DNA of 64,000 nucleotides from Sanguibacter sp. HDW7 (GCF_011300875.1 NZ_CP049862.1:2914001-2978000); one strand, 5' to 3'. Positions 42,242 to 52,656 are shown, counted from the stretch's first letter. Notes: a model not told the origin generated them from the sequence alone. Made by a program: numbers and translations.

Positions 42242-43282
42242 ATGCACGCACGAGACCGCCGCAGGAGCGCGGCGACGGCCACCGCCGTCGCCCTCCTCAC
42301 GATGCTGGCGCTCAGCGCGTGCAGCCCCACGCCGATCGGCGGCGCAGCCGCCCCCGGCCCCTCCGACACGCCCCTCGCACTCGTCGGCTTCGCGGTCCCC
42401 AAGGCCGCGCACGACGAGGCCCAGAAGGCGTTCGCCGCGACCGAGGCCGGCTCCGGCACCTCCTGGACGACCTCCTACGGCGCGTCCGGCGACCAGTCGC
42501 GCGCCGTCGCCAACGGCCTCGACGCCGACGTCGTCCACTTCTCCCTCGAGGGCGACGTGACCCGCCTCGTCGACGCAGGTCTCGTCGCCGACACCTGGGA
42601 CGACGGCGAGCACAAGGGCATCATCTCGGACTCCGTCGTCGTCCTCGTCGTCCGCGAGGGCAACCCGAAGAACATCCACGGCTGGGACGACCTCCTGCGC
42701 GACGACGTCTCCATCGTCACGCCCAACCCTGGCTCGTCGGGCTCCGCCCGCTGGAACATCCTCGGCGCCTACGGCTCCGTCGTCGCGAACGGCGGCACCG
42801 AGGCCGACGGCGAGGCCTACCTCCGGACGTTCTTCGACAACGTCGCCGCCCTCCCCGGGTCCGGTCGCGACGCGACCACCGCCTTCACGTCCGGCACGGG
42901 CGACGTCCTCATCAGCTACGAGAACGAGGCGATCCTCGCCCGCCAGCAGGGCGAGACCTTCGAGTACGTCGTCCCGGACGCGACCCTGCTCATCGAGAAC
43001 CCTGCGGCCGTCCTCGTCGACGCCGACCCGCGCGGGCAGAAGTACCTCGACTTCGTCCTCTCCCCCGAGGGCCAGACGATCTTCGCGTCCAAGGGGTTCC
43101 GGCCCGTCGTCGACGTCGGCGACATCACCGTCGAGGGCGCCAACGACCCCGCCAGTCCCTTCCCCGCGCCGTCGAAGCTCTTCACCATCGCCGACCTCGG
43201 CGGCTGGTCCGACGTCAACGCGAAGTTCTTCGCCGACGACGGGCTCGTCACCCGCATCCAGCAGGAGAAGGGCGCGTCGTGA
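42242..43282 (+). CDS. Sulfate/thiosulfate-binding lipoprotein
   Basis: A 346-residue type II solute-binding protein with a lipoprotein signal (LLTMLALSAC, lipidated Cys27). Family motifs are GDQSRAVANGLDADVVHFSLEG split over the first lobe, NPKNIHGWDDLLRDDVSIVT, and NPGSSGSARWNILGAYG. GGAAGG lies about eight bases before ATG 42242. It captures sulfate outside the cell for the CysT/CysW/CysA importer encoded next; its stop overlaps the cysT GTG. Confidence 0.92.
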   Translation: MHARDRRRSAATATAVALLTMLALSACSPTPIGGAAAPGPSDTPLALVGFAVPKAAHDEAQKAFAATEAGSGTSWTTSYGASGDQSRAVANGLDADVVHFSLEGDVTRLVDAGLVADTWDDGEHKGIISDSVVVLVVREGNPKNIHGWDDLLRDDVSIVTPNPGSSGSARWNILGAYGSVVANGGTEADGEAYLRTFFDNVAALPGSGRDATTAFTSGTGDVLISYENEAILARQQGETFEYVVPDATLLIENPAAVLVDADPRGQKYLDFVLSPEGQTIFASKGFRPVVDVGDITVEGANDPASPFPAPSKLFTIADLGGWSDVNAKFFADDGLVTRIQQEKGAS

Positions 43283-44175
43283 CCACCACCGCACCACCGC
43301 CGGTGGCGCCCTCCGTCGCGGAGGGCGCCACCGGCGCGCGCAGGCCCCGACGCAGCCCACGCCCCCGCAGGTCCCGCGGCCCCCGCGACCTCACCCCCGC
43401 CTCCCGCGTCGGCCTCGGCGTCGGCGTCCTGTGGTTCTCGATCCTCGCGCTCATCCCCCTCATCGCCGTCCTCGTCGAGACCTCCCAGGGCGGGTGGGAC
43501 GCGTTCGCCCGCGCCCTCACGACCCCGCAGACCGCCGCCGCCATCCGTCTCACCGTCGTCAACGCCCTCGGCGTCACCGTCCTCAACGCCGTCATGGGCA
43601 CCGTCATCGCCTGGGTCCTCGTCCGCGACCGCTTCCCCGGGCAGCGCATCCTCGAGGTCCTCATCGACATCCCCTTCGCGCTGCCCACGATCGTCGCCGG
43701 CCTCGTCCTCCTCACCCTCTACGGGCCCACCAGCCCCGTCGGCGTCAACGTCGCCAACACGCAGTGGTCCGTGACGCTCGCCCTCGCGTTCGTCACGCTG
43801 CCGTTCGTCGTGCGCACCGTCCAGCCCGTCCTCGCCGAGCTCGACCGCGACGTCGAGGAGGCCGCCGCCTCCCTCGGCGCCAAGCCCTTCACCGTCCTGC
43901 GACGCATCGTCCTGCCCGCGCTCGTCCCCGCGATCGCCGCGGGGGCCTCGTTGTCCTTCGCGCGCGGCATCTCCGAGTACGGCTCCCTCGTGCTGCTCTC
44001 GGGCAACCTGCCCATGCGCACCGAGGTCGCATCCGTGCGCATCCTCGCCTACCTCGAGAACGGCGACCAGACGTCCGCCGCCGCGGTCGCGACCCTCCTC
44101 CTCGCCGTCTCCCTCGTCGCGCTCGTCACGCTCGACGTCCTCCAGCGGAAGGTCGCCAGCCGTGGCACGCACTAG
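43279..44175 (+). CDS. cysT: Sulfate ABC transporter permease CysT
   Basis: A 298-residue permease with six helices after a 40-residue Pro/Arg-rich cytosolic head. The EAA loop EEAAASLGAKPFTVLRRIVL and PALVPAIAAGASLSFARGIS, then EYGSLVLLSGN, match CysT/CysU. GTG 43279 overlaps the binding-protein stop; its own end overlaps the cysW start by 14 bases. Confidence 0.94.
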   Translation: MTTTAPPPVAPSVAEGATGARRPRRSPRPRRSRGPRDLTPASRVGLGVGVLWFSILALIPLIAVLVETSQGGWDAFARALTTPQTAAAIRLTVVNALGVTVLNAVMGTVIAWVLVRDRFPGQRILEVLIDIPFALPTIVAGLVLLTLYGPTSPVGVNVANTQWSVTLALAFVTLPFVVRTVQPVLAELDRDVEEAAASLGAKPFTVLRRIVLPALVPAIAAGASLSFARGISEYGSLVLLSGNLPMRTEVASVRILAYLENGDQTSAAAVATLLLAVSLVALVTLDVLQRKVASRGTH

Positions 44176-44977
44176 CCCCTGGGTCCGGCGGGCCCTGCGC
44201 ATCGTCGTCGTCGCCTACCTCGTGCTCCTCGTCGGCTGGCCCGTGAGCCTCGTCGTCCGCGCGACCTTCGCCGACGGCCTCACCGCGCTCCGCGACGCGC
44301 TCGGCGACCCCACCGTCGTCTTCGCCCTCAAGCTCACGGTGTCCGTCGCCGTCCAGGCGACGCTCCTCAACACGATCTTCGGTGTCGGGATCTCGCTGCT
44401 GCTCGTACGGACCGACTTCCGTGGCAAGCGGCTCCTGTCCGCCCTCATCGACCTGCCGCTGTCCGTCTCCCCCGTCGTCGTCGGCCTCGCGATCGTCCTC
44501 GCCTACGGGCCGCGCGGCGACTGGTTCGGGCCCTGGCTCGCCGACCGCGGCATCTCGGTGATCTTCGCGACCCCCGCGATCGTCCTCGCGACCGCCTTCG
44601 TCTCCCTGCCCCTCGTCGTCCGCGAGGTCGTCCCCGTCCTCGAGGAGATCGGGACCGACGAGGTCCAGGCCGCGCGGTCCCTCGGAGCGAGCGGCCCGCA
44701 GACGTTCTGGCGCATCACGCTGCCGGCGATCCGCTGGGCCGTCGTCTACGGCGTCGTCCTCACGCTCGCGCGATCGCTCGGCGAGTTCGGCGCCGTGAAG
44801 ATCGTCTCGGGCAACCTCGAGGGACGCACCCAGACCGCGACGCTCCTCGTCGAGCAGCGCTACCAGGACTTCGACCACGCGACCGCCTACGCGACCGCCT
44901 TCCTCCTCGCCGCCGTCTCCGTCGCCGCCATCACCCTCGTCACCTATCTCCGCCCCGCGCACGGGAGCTCCCGATGA
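44162..44977 (+). CDS. cysW: Sulfate ABC transporter permease CysW
   Basis: A 271-residue permease, partner of CysT. The EAA loop is [20 protein letters not shown] and the family motif [20 protein letters not shown] follows. [20 protein letters not shown] is helix 3. Start GTG 44162 lies inside the cysT end. Its stop overlaps the ATG of a 19-codon linking ORF, not cysA directly. Confidence 0.94.
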   Translation: MARTSPWVRRALRIVVVAYLVLLVGWPVSLVVRATFADGLTALRDALGDPTVVFALKLTVSVAVQATLLNTIFGVGISLLLVRTDFRGKRLLSALIDLPLSVSPVVVGLAIVLAYGPRGDWFGPWLADRGISVIFATPAIVLATAFVSLPLVVREVVPVLEEIGTDEVQAARSLGASGPQTFWRITLPAIRWAVVYGVVLTLARSLGEFGAVKIVSGNLEGRTQTATLLVEQRYQDFDHATAYATAFLLAAVSVAAITLVTYLRPAHGSSR

Positions 44978-45033
44978 CCCTCCCCGCCAGCGCCCCCGCC
45001 GACCGCGTCACCCGCACCCAGGAGCAGCCATGA
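44974..45033 (+). CDS. 19-codon linking ORF between cysW and cysA
   Basis: ATG 44974 overlaps the cysW stop (ATGA), and its stop TGA (45031-45033) overlaps the cysA ATG (ATGA). The peptide would be [19 protein letters not shown]. It contains the cysA ribosome site GGAG. It probably carries ribosomes from cysW to cysA by termination-reinitiation; the peptide itself may have no role. Confidence 0.5.
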   Translation: MTLPASAPADRVTRTQEQP

Positions 45034-46007
45034 GCATCGAGGTCCGCAACGCCACCAAGCGCTTCGGCGACTTCGTCGCGCTCGACGACGTCTCCGTGTC
45101 GATCCCGACCGGCCAGCTCACCGCCCTGCTCGGGCCCTCGGGCGGCGGCAAGTCGACCCTCCTGCGCATCATCGCGGGGCTCGAGACCGCCGACTCCGGC
45201 TCCGTGTCGATCGAGGGTCGCGACGCGACGCACGAGCCCGCCCAGAAGCGCAACGTCGGCTTCGTCTTCCAGCACTACGCCGCGTTCAAGCACATGTCCG
45301 TCGCGAAGAACGTCGCGTTCGGCCTCGAGATCCGCAAGACGCCCAAGGACGAGATCCGCGAGCGCGTCGACGAGCTCCTGCGGCTCGTGCACCTCCAGCA
45401 GTTCGCCGACCGCAAGCCCTCCCAGCTCTCCGGCGGGCAGCGCCAGCGCATGGCGCTCGCGCGCGCGCTCGCCGTGCGGCCCTCGGTTCTGCTGCTCGAC
45501 GAGCCCTTCGGTGCGCTCGACGCCAAGGTCCGCAAGGAGCTGCGCGACTGGCTGCGGCACCTGCACGACGAGGTGCCTGTGACGACCGTCTTCGTCACCC
45601 ACGACCAGGAGGAGGCGCTCGAGGTCGCCGACGAGATCGTCGTCGTCAACGAGGGCCGCGTCGAGCAGGTCGGCTCGCCCGACGACCTCTACGACGCCCC
45701 GGCGAACCCGTTCGTCATGGGCTTCCTCGGGCCGGTGACGCACCTCGGCGGGCGCCTCGTACGACCGCACGACGTCCACGTCTTCACCGAGCCGCCCGCG
45801 GGGCTCGCCGCGTCCGAGGGTCGCGTCGTGCGCAGCCTGCGGATCGGGTTCGAGGTGCGGCTCGACGTCGAGCTCGTCGGCGGGTCTTCCGGTGCGGCTC
45901 CGACGACCGTGACGCTCACGCGCGCGGAGTCGCGGGCGCTCGGCGCGGAGGCGGGCTCGGCGGTGTGGCTCCGCCCGGCGCCCCACGCGCTCACGCTCGC
46001 GGTCTGA
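45030..46007 (+). CDS. cysA: Sulfate ABC transporter ATP-binding protein CysA
   Basis: A 325-residue ATPase of the CysA/MalK class. Walker A GPSGGGKS (35-42), signature [15 protein letters not shown], Walker [12 protein letters not shown], and [13 protein letters not shown] with the switch histidine. [20 protein letters not shown] is a CysA-type Q-loop region. Residues about 235-325 form a TOBE regulatory domain. It ends the sulfate operon and is followed by A and C palindromes. Confidence 0.95.
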   Translation: MSIEVRNATKRFGDFVALDDVSVSIPTGQLTALLGPSGGGKSTLLRIIAGLETADSGSVSIEGRDATHEPAQKRNVGFVFQHYAAFKHMSVAKNVAFGLEIRKTPKDEIRERVDELLRLVHLQQFADRKPSQLSGGQRQRMALARALAVRPSVLLLDEPFGALDAKVRKELRDWLRHLHDEVPVTTVFVTHDQEEALEVADEIVVVNEGRVEQVGSPDDLYDAPANPFVMGFLGPVTHLGGRLVRPHDVHVFTEPPAGLAASEGRVVRSLRIGFEVRLDVELVGGSSGAAPTTVTLTRAESRALGAEAGSAVWLRPAPHALTLAV

Positions 46008-46090
46008 GCGCCAGGTTCCCCCTCCCGCGCCCCGCCCGGCCCCGCGATCCAGCCGCAGGCTCGGCCCCGCTCACTCCGGCCCCCGAAGTC

Positions 46091-46145
46091 CCGACGGATT
46101 GACGCGTTCCGACCATTCGATGGTCGGAACGCGTCAATCCGTCGG
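46091..46145. repeat. Palindromic element A3
   Basis: The longest perfect palindrome of the family: 26 base pairs (46091-46116 with 46120-46145) and a three-base TCG loop. Foot CCGACGGATTGACGCG, stem TTCCGACC, tip CCATTCGATGG. Confidence 0.9.
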
Positions 46146-46175
46146 ACCGGAGGCGCCCCCTGGCTGCCACATACG

Positions 46176-46306
46176 GGTGCGGATAGCCGATCGGTGCACT
46201 TCCTCGCCCGCACAGCCTCACGGATAGCCGATCCGTACGTGTGAGACGTACGGATCCGCTATCGAAGGTCGCTCAGGGGCCGACCCCGAGGGTGGATCAG
46301 CTATCG
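46176..46306. repeat. Family C cluster
   Basis: GGGTGCGGATAGCCGATCGG starts at 46176. A hairpin follows, GATAGCCGATCCGTACGT (46223-46240) with ACGTACGGATCCGCTATC (46246-46263), 17 of 18 positions paired. A decayed copy, GGATCAGCTATCGG, ends at 46307 or so. Confidence 0.78.
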
Positions 46307-46313
46307 GAACAGC

Positions 46314-46943
46314 TCAGCGGCGACGGGGACGGCGGGAGCGCCAGTCAGACGCCAGTGCGGCGAGCAGCGTGAGCGCGAGCGTCACGAGCATGACCTCGAA
46401 CGCGAAGATCGTGCGCGACCAGCCCGGGTGCGACGCCGGGAAGACGACGTAGCCGAGGACCACGCCCAGCAGCAGCCCACCGAGGACCGCGACGAGCGCG
46501 AAGCGCCCGAAGCGCGGCGCACGACGAAGCGTCTCGCGATCGAGCACGACGGGGTGGGCCGCATCCGGGAAGGACGTGAGGGTCGGCGGCACCTCGTCCT
46601 CGGCGGCCTCGTCGTCGGCAGCGCTGGCATCGGTGGCAACGTTCACGGCGGCACCGGTCTCGGCGGCACCGGTGGCGGCGTCACCGGTGGCGGCGTCACC
46701 CGCATCGGCAGCCGTTTCGTCAGCAGCGTCCGCAACAGCGGCCTCGACCTCGGCCGCACCGGTCACGGTGGTATCCGCATCAGGCGCGGGCGCGTCGCCG
46801 TCGCCGACCCTGGCAGCGTCCGCAGCGGCGCGCTCGGGCGCCGCGGTCTCGTCGATGGGTGACTCCGCGTCGGTCGAGAAGAAGTCGTGGTTCTCATCGG
46901 CGGGGCGGGTCGGGTCGGGCTGGTCGGCAGGCGTCGTGCTCAC
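46314..46943 (-). CDS. Acidic Ala-rich membrane protein
   Basis: A 209-residue protein. The first 115 residues are disordered, rich in Ala, Asp, Glu, Thr (many AATGDAA-like repeats). Two helices follow: FALVAVLGGLLLGVVLGYVV (about 148-168) and FAFEVMLVTLALTLLAALAS (about 178-198), then a basic tail RSRRPRRR. The start is GTG 46943. No family recognised; a sterol-carrier-like gene is divergent 38 bases away. Confidence 0.65.
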   Translation of the reverse strand: MSTTPADQPDPTRPADENHDFFSTDAESPIDETAAPERAAADAARVGDGDAPAPDADTTVTGAAEVEAAVADAADETAADAGDAATGDAATGAAETGAAVNVATDASAADDEAAEDEVPPTLTSFPDAAHPVVLDRETLRRAPRFGRFALVAVLGGLLLGVVLGYVVFPASHPGWSRTIFAFEVMLVTLALTLLAALASDWRSRRPRRR

Positions 46944-46981
46944 CCCCCGACCCTAACGGTCCGCGCGCCTACGATCGGAGC

Positions 46982-47353
46982 ATGCCCGCCCGACGACGCA
47001 CCGACCCCGCCGTAGGCCGCGCGGCCCTCGCCCGCTGGCGTGAGGACCCCGACGACCGCGCCGCACGCCGCACCGCCGTGCGGTTCACGCTCGAGGAGAT
47101 CGCCGAGATCGAGCCTGGCCACGCGGTCGAGCTGCGCGTCCCGCCGGACGGCGCCGTCCAGGCGATCGACGGCCCGCGTCACACGCGCGACACCCCGCCG
47201 AACGTCGTCGAGACCGACCCGCAGACCTGGCTCGCGCTCGTCACCGGCTCCCTCACCTGGTCAGACGCCGTCGCCGACGGACGGCTCCGGCCGTCGGGCA
47301 CCCGCGCGGACATCTCGCGCCTGCTCCCGCTCCAGGCAGCTCGCGAACGCTAG
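46982..47353 (+). CDS. Sterol-carrier-family (SCP2-like) protein
   Basis: A 123-residue protein common near purF in actinobacteria. ALARWREDPDDRAARRTAVR opens it and VETDPQTWLALVTGSLTWSD carries the SCP2-like core with the W-x-x-L motif. SCP2 domains bind lipids, but the actinobacterial role is unknown. It is divergent from the acidic membrane protein and converges with the RNB gene nine bases on. Confidence 0.78.
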   Translation: MPARRRTDPAVGRAALARWREDPDDRAARRTAVRFTLEEIAEIEPGHAVELRVPPDGAVQAIDGPRHTRDTPPNVVETDPQTWLALVTGSLTWSDAVADGRLRPSGTRADISRLLPLQAARER

Positions 47354-47362
47354 GCGCGACGC

Positions 47363-48922
47363 TCACGCCCCGCCCGACGACCCCACCGTTGTCGCGTCGA
47401 CGGCCGGCGCAAGGGTCTCGAAGCGCACGTTGCGTGCCGCGACGTCAGCGACGGTGAGCCGTACCCGGACGTGGTCGCCGGGCTCGAGCCCTGCACCCGT
47501 GGCCTTGGCGCGCACCGCGGGGTCGGCGATGAGGATCTCGCCCTTCGTCCCGGGCTCGTTCGCCTCGAGGCAGACGGCGTCGAACTCGTCGCCGAGCCGC
47601 CCGTGCAGGACCGCTGCCTCGACCGCGTCGAGGCAGCCGCGCTCGAAGGCCGCCGCGCGCCGTCCGGTCGACGACATGATCTCGGGCAGCCGGGCGAGGT
47701 CCGCGCGGACCGCGTCAGGAACCTCCTCGTCCGCACAGAGTGCGACGCAGATTGCGAGGCCGAAGCGGTCGACGAGCCGTCGGAGCGGCGCCGTGACGTG
47801 GGCGTACGGAGCAGCGATCGCAGCGTGACGTCGTGCGTCCTCGTCGTCGGGCAGAGGAGCACCACGCTCGGCGTCGAACGCGAGGTGGCCCGCACCGCGG
47901 AACAACGACGTGGCCTCTTCCATGAACGCCGCGTGCTGCGGGCTCCGGCCCTCGAGCGTCGCGACGAGCCCCGGGTAGTCGAGATCGCGCGGCCAGTCGA
48001 TGCCGAGCGCGGCGGCGGCGCGCCGCAGCCGCCTGAGATCGCGCGGGTCGGAGGGCGGCAGCGTGCGGAGGATCCCGATCCCGCCGTCGATCATCATGCG
48101 TGCGGCCGCCATGCCGGTGAGCAGGGAGATCTGCGCGTTCCAGCCCTCGACGGGCAGGACGCGCCGGAACTCGAGGAGGGGCACGCCGTCGACGACTGCG
48201 GCCTCCTGCTCGGGGACGTCGAGCGACACGCCACCACGCGCCTGCTCGAGCGCCTGGCGCAGTGTGCCGACCGTCTGCAGCAGCCCGAGCAGCGAGGCGA
48301 CACCCGCGGCGTCGAGACCGGCGACGGGATCGGCGGGGCGATCCGTGGGGGTGCCGTCGAGCACGGCCTGAGCCTGCGCGTACGACAGTCGCACGCGCGA
48401 CCGCACGACGGACCTGCGCACCGTCGCGGCGGTCTGCTCGCCACGCTCGTCGAGCCTGATGTCCCACAGCAGCGCGGGTCTGTCGAGCCCTGGCAGGAGG
48501 CTCGCGACGCCCTCGGAGAGGACCTCGGGGTGCAGGGGGATGCGCGTGCCCGGCCCGTAGACGGTCGTGCCGCGTGCGAGCGTCTCGGCATCGAGCGCGC
48601 CGCCGGGTGCGACGGCCCCGGGGACGTCGGCGATCGCGTAGCGGACCCGGAAGCCGGTGCCGTCGCGCTCGATGTGGACGGCCTGGTCGAGGTCCATCGA
48701 CCCCGGCGGGTCGATCGTCACGAGAGGAACGTCGCGCGCGTCGAGCACGCCCGCCGGGGGCGCTGCGACGTACGCGGCGAGGCGCTGCGCGACCTCGTCG
48801 GCCTCGGCGACGACGGCTGCAGGGAACTCCCCGGGCAGGTCGAGCTCGGCGCGCAGCGTGGCGAAAGAGGCGGCGAGCGCAGCACCAGGACCGGTTGCGA
48901 GGCGCAGGGTGTGGCGGGTCAT
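47363..48922 (-). CDS. RNB-domain (RNase II/R-like) ribonuclease
   Basis: A 519-residue hydrolytic 3'-5' exoribonuclease core. DVPLVTIDPPGSMDLDQAVH holds the catalytic aspartates (D-x5-D-x-D), and YAHVTAPLRRLVDRFGLAIC is the RNB C-terminal motif. N-terminal cold-shock domains are absent and only a short S1-like end remains, as in other actinobacterial single-domain RNB proteins. Its ATG overlaps the stop of the upstream GH6 cellulase (TGATG), an unexpected coupling. Confidence 0.92.
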   Translation of the reverse strand: MTRHTLRLATGPGAALAASFATLRAELDLPGEFPAAVVAEADEVAQRLAAYVAAPPAGVLDARDVPLVTIDPPGSMDLDQAVHIERDGTGFRVRYAIADVPGAVAPGGALDAETLARGTTVYGPGTRIPLHPEVLSEGVASLLPGLDRPALLWDIRLDERGEQTAATVRRSVVRSRVRLSYAQAQAVLDGTPTDRPADPVAGLDAAGVASLLGLLQTVGTLRQALEQARGGVSLDVPEQEAAVVDGVPLLEFRRVLPVEGWNAQISLLTGMAAARMMIDGGIGILRTLPPSDPRDLRRLRRAAAALGIDWPRDLDYPGLVATLEGRSPQHAAFMEEATSLFRGAGHLAFDAERGAPLPDDEDARRHAAIAAPYAHVTAPLRRLVDRFGLAICVALCADEEVPDAVRADLARLPEIMSSTGRRAAAFERGCLDAVEAAVLHGRLGDEFDAVCLEANEPGTKGEILIADPAVRAKATGAGLEPGDHVRVRLTVADVAARNVRFETLAPAVDATTVGSSGGA

Positions 48923-49965
48923 CACTTCACCCGCCGTGCGACGAGCCCGAGCGCGTACGACTCGAACCACTGGCCCGCCGCCGGGCCTCCCCCGCACTGC
49001 CCGTCGGACTCGCCGGGGCGCTTGACCCACAGGTAGGCGTCGACGCCGCCCTTCGAGACCCAGCGCGGCCGCACGCCGAGGCCCTGGCCCGCCGGGTTGC
49101 ACCACTCGCCCCGAGCGGTCGCCCGCCCGTTGCGCGAGGTGTCGACGACGAAGCGACGGTGCGACGAGCTCACGCCGAGCTTCGCGAGCCGGGCGGCGAC
49201 CTTCTTCCCGTAGGCGACCTCGGACTTCGTCGAGTTGAAGTTCGAGACGTTGACGGCGAAACCGCGAGCGCCTGCGACGCCTGCGGCCTTGAGCCGCTTG
49301 GCCACGGTCGCCGGGCTGTTCCAGCGCGAGTGACCGCCGTCGAGGTACACCCAGGCGCCAGCCTTCGACAGGCGTGTGGTCGCGTTCTTGAGCAGCGACG
49401 TGCGCTGCGAGCCGCCGCAGGTGTGGCCGAGCGAGTCGGGCTCGAGCACGACGACGGCCTGCGAGCCCTTGAGCCCCGCCGCGACCTGCGCGATCCAGGC
49501 GCGGTACTCCGATGCGGAGAACCCGCCCGAGGACCATCCGCCGCAGTCGCGGTCCGGGATCGCGTAGAGAACCAGCTGCGGGACGCGCTTCTTGCGCTGG
49601 GCGGCCTTCACGTATGCGCGGACCTCGGACTTCACCGTGCTCGTGGGGTTCCACGTGCCGAACCAGCGGGCCTGGGGCGCGGTCGCGATGACGTCGAGCT
49701 TCTTCGCCGTGCTGCTTCGCCCCTCGCGGCGGGCCGCTGCTGCGGCGGACGCTGCCTGCGAGGTCGGGTCGACGTAGAGCTTGCGGGCGGTCCGGGACAC
49801 GGCCGCGCCACCCTGGGATCCGGCCGAGACCGTCGGGCGGTCGACGCCTGCGGGCGCGACCGACGTCCCGGGCGAGGGTGAGGCGACGACCGGCAGGCCC
49901 GTCCCGGCGACGAGGCCGAGAGCGAGCGCTGCGACGAGGACGACGGAGCGGGGGCGTGCGCGCAT
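48922..49965 (-). CDS. Secreted glycoside hydrolase family 6 (endo-beta-1,4-glucanase/cellobiohydrolase)
   Basis: A 347-residue protein with a signal peptide (1-29, cleavage near VVASP) and a Thr/Ser/Ala linker region, then the GH6 barrel. LVLYAIPDRDCGGW contains the acid Asp140 region, and VVVLEPDSLG contains Asp177, a conserved GH6 catalytic-site residue; Cys141 and Cys183 likely form the family disulfide. YLWVKRPGESDGQCG and EWCNPAGQG are C-terminal signatures. No cellulose-binding module is present. It inverts beta-1,4-glucan bonds outside the cell. Confidence 0.92.
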   Translation of the reverse strand: MRARPRSVVLVAALALGLVAGTGLPVVASPSPGTSVAPAGVDRPTVSAGSQGGAAVSRTARKLYVDPTSQAASAAAAARREGRSSTAKKLDVIATAPQARWFGTWNPTSTVKSEVRAYVKAAQRKKRVPQLVLYAIPDRDCGGWSSGGFSASEYRAWIAQVAAGLKGSQAVVVLEPDSLGHTCGGSQRTSLLKNATTRLSKAGAWVYLDGGHSRWNSPATVAKRLKAAGVAGARGFAVNVSNFNSTKSEVAYGKKVAARLAKLGVSSSHRRFVVDTSRNGRATARGEWCNPAGQGLGVRPRWVSKGGVDAYLWVKRPGESDGQCGGGPAAGQWFESYALGLVARRVK

Positions 49966-50124
49966 GTCGGCCAACCTACCCCCACGAGCAGGTGCGCCCC
50001 ACCTGTTCAGCAACATCCGTGGACACCCTTCCACGAGGCCGCCCTGTGGTCAGGTCGGCGGCGCGCGTGCCGGCGACGGCGCGGGCCGGCCGCGCGCGGC
50101 GCGACCGGCCCGAAGCAGGTCGAA

Positions 50125-50150
50125 GGCGGACTCCCTGTGGGGAGCCCGCC
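50125..50150 (-). terminator. Probable gdhA terminator
   Basis: GGCGGACTCCC and GGGAGCCCGCC pair with one mismatch around the loop TGTG, about 75 bases after the gdhA stop. The rest of the 260-base gap up to the GH6 start shows only GC-rich sequence. Confidence 0.6.
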
Positions 50151-50225
50151 CTCGAGGAACCGTGCCGGCCCGTGGTGTGGACCGACGACGGCGGGGCCGG
50201 CGAACCGACCCGGATCGTGACGGCG

Positions 50226-51814
<1,589 letters not shown>

Positions 51815-51820
51815 CTTCCG

Positions 51821-52555
51821 TCAGGGGTGCGCGGCGCGCACGACCTCCCGCACCCGGTCCGGGTCCGTCACGAGGTAGGCGCCGCCGGCGCCTCCGCCCG
51901 GGCCCGCAGGGCCGCGATCGTCACGCTCGACGGACGCGGAGAGGTGCACAGCGTCGACACCCACGACGAGCAGCGGCGCGACGTCCTGCGCCCGTAGGCC
52001 GCCGCCCGCCATGATCTGCACGCCCGTGCCCTCGCGCACCATCGCGGCAAGCTCGTCGATGCCGAGGATCGTGCGCGCGGCCCCGCCCGACGTGAGGACG
52101 CGCGTGATGCCGAGATCCGCGAGCACGTGGAGCGCGGCGAGCCGGTCGGTGACGACATCGAGCGCGCGGTGGAACGTCACCTCGCGGCCGTCGGCCGCGT
52201 CCCGCAGCCGCGCGACGGCGTCGCGGTCGACCACCCCGTGCGCGTCGAGCACGCCGACTACGACGCCCGACGCACCCGCCCGCACCGCATGACGGATGTC
52301 GACCTCCATGAGTGCGAGCTCGTCGGCGTCGTGCTGGAAGCCGCCCGTGCGCGGGCGCACGAGCACGTGGACGGGGAGCCCGACGGCGACAACAGTCTCG
52401 ATCGTGCCGAGCGACGGCGTGAGGCCACCCGTCGCGGCGAGGGCGCCGCACAGCTCGACGCGGTCGGCGCCGGCCTCGCGTGCGACGCGCGCCCCGACGG
52501 CGTCCTGCACAGCGATCTCGACCGCGGCCGTCGGCCTGCCCACGAAGTTCTCCAT
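51821..52555 (-). CDS. cutC: CutC family protein
   Basis: A 244-residue TIM-barrel protein. AVEIAVQDAVGARVAREAGA, DRVELCGALAATGGLTPS, then HVLVRPRTGGF and VTFHRALDVV are the family's successive motifs. CutC was described as a copper-homeostasis protein in Escherichia coli, but that role is disputed and the enzymatic activity is unproven. It is transcribed toward gdhA, 257 bases away, and has no metal-related neighbours here. Confidence 0.93.
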   Translation of the reverse strand: MENFVGRPTAAVEIAVQDAVGARVAREAGADRVELCGALAATGGLTPSLGTIETVVAVGLPVHVLVRPRTGGFQHDADELALMEVDIRHAVRAGASGVVVGVLDAHGVVDRDAVARLRDAADGREVTFHRALDVVTDRLAALHVLADLGITRVLTSGGAARTILGIDELAAMVREGTGVQIMAGGGLRAQDVAPLLVVGVDAVHLSASVERDDRGPAGPGGGAGGAYLVTDPDRVREVVRAAHP

Positions 52556-52572
52556 GCCTCGACCCTAACCAC

Positions 52573-52650
52573 GGCTCGACGCGTTCCGACCGTTCGACGG
52601 GGAGGACGCGTCACTCAGTCCCGGCCGGCGGGTGCGGATAGCCCATCCTC
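52573..52650. repeat. Decayed A element followed by a C half-site
   Basis: GACGCGTTCCGACCGTTCGACGG and its partial complement GGACGCGTCA retain the tip and inner stem of family A but the CGACGGATT foot is gone. Eleven bases on, GGGTGCGGATAGCCCATC is a family C half with one change. The A-then-C order matches the gaps at 46.1 and 53.7 kb. Confidence 0.65.
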
Positions 52651-52656
52651 GGGAGG

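Larger units (their letters stand above)
46008..46313. other. 306-bp gap filled by A and C palindromes
   Basis: Between convergent cysA and a membrane-protein gene. It holds element A3 and, 30 bases on, a cluster of family C motifs up to about 46306. No conventional terminator is seen. Confidence 0.55.

Noticed and set aside
47363-48922. Truncated RNase R
   Set aside because: Single-domain RNB proteins of about 500 residues without cold-shock domains are normal in actinobacteria, and the catalytic motifs are intact.
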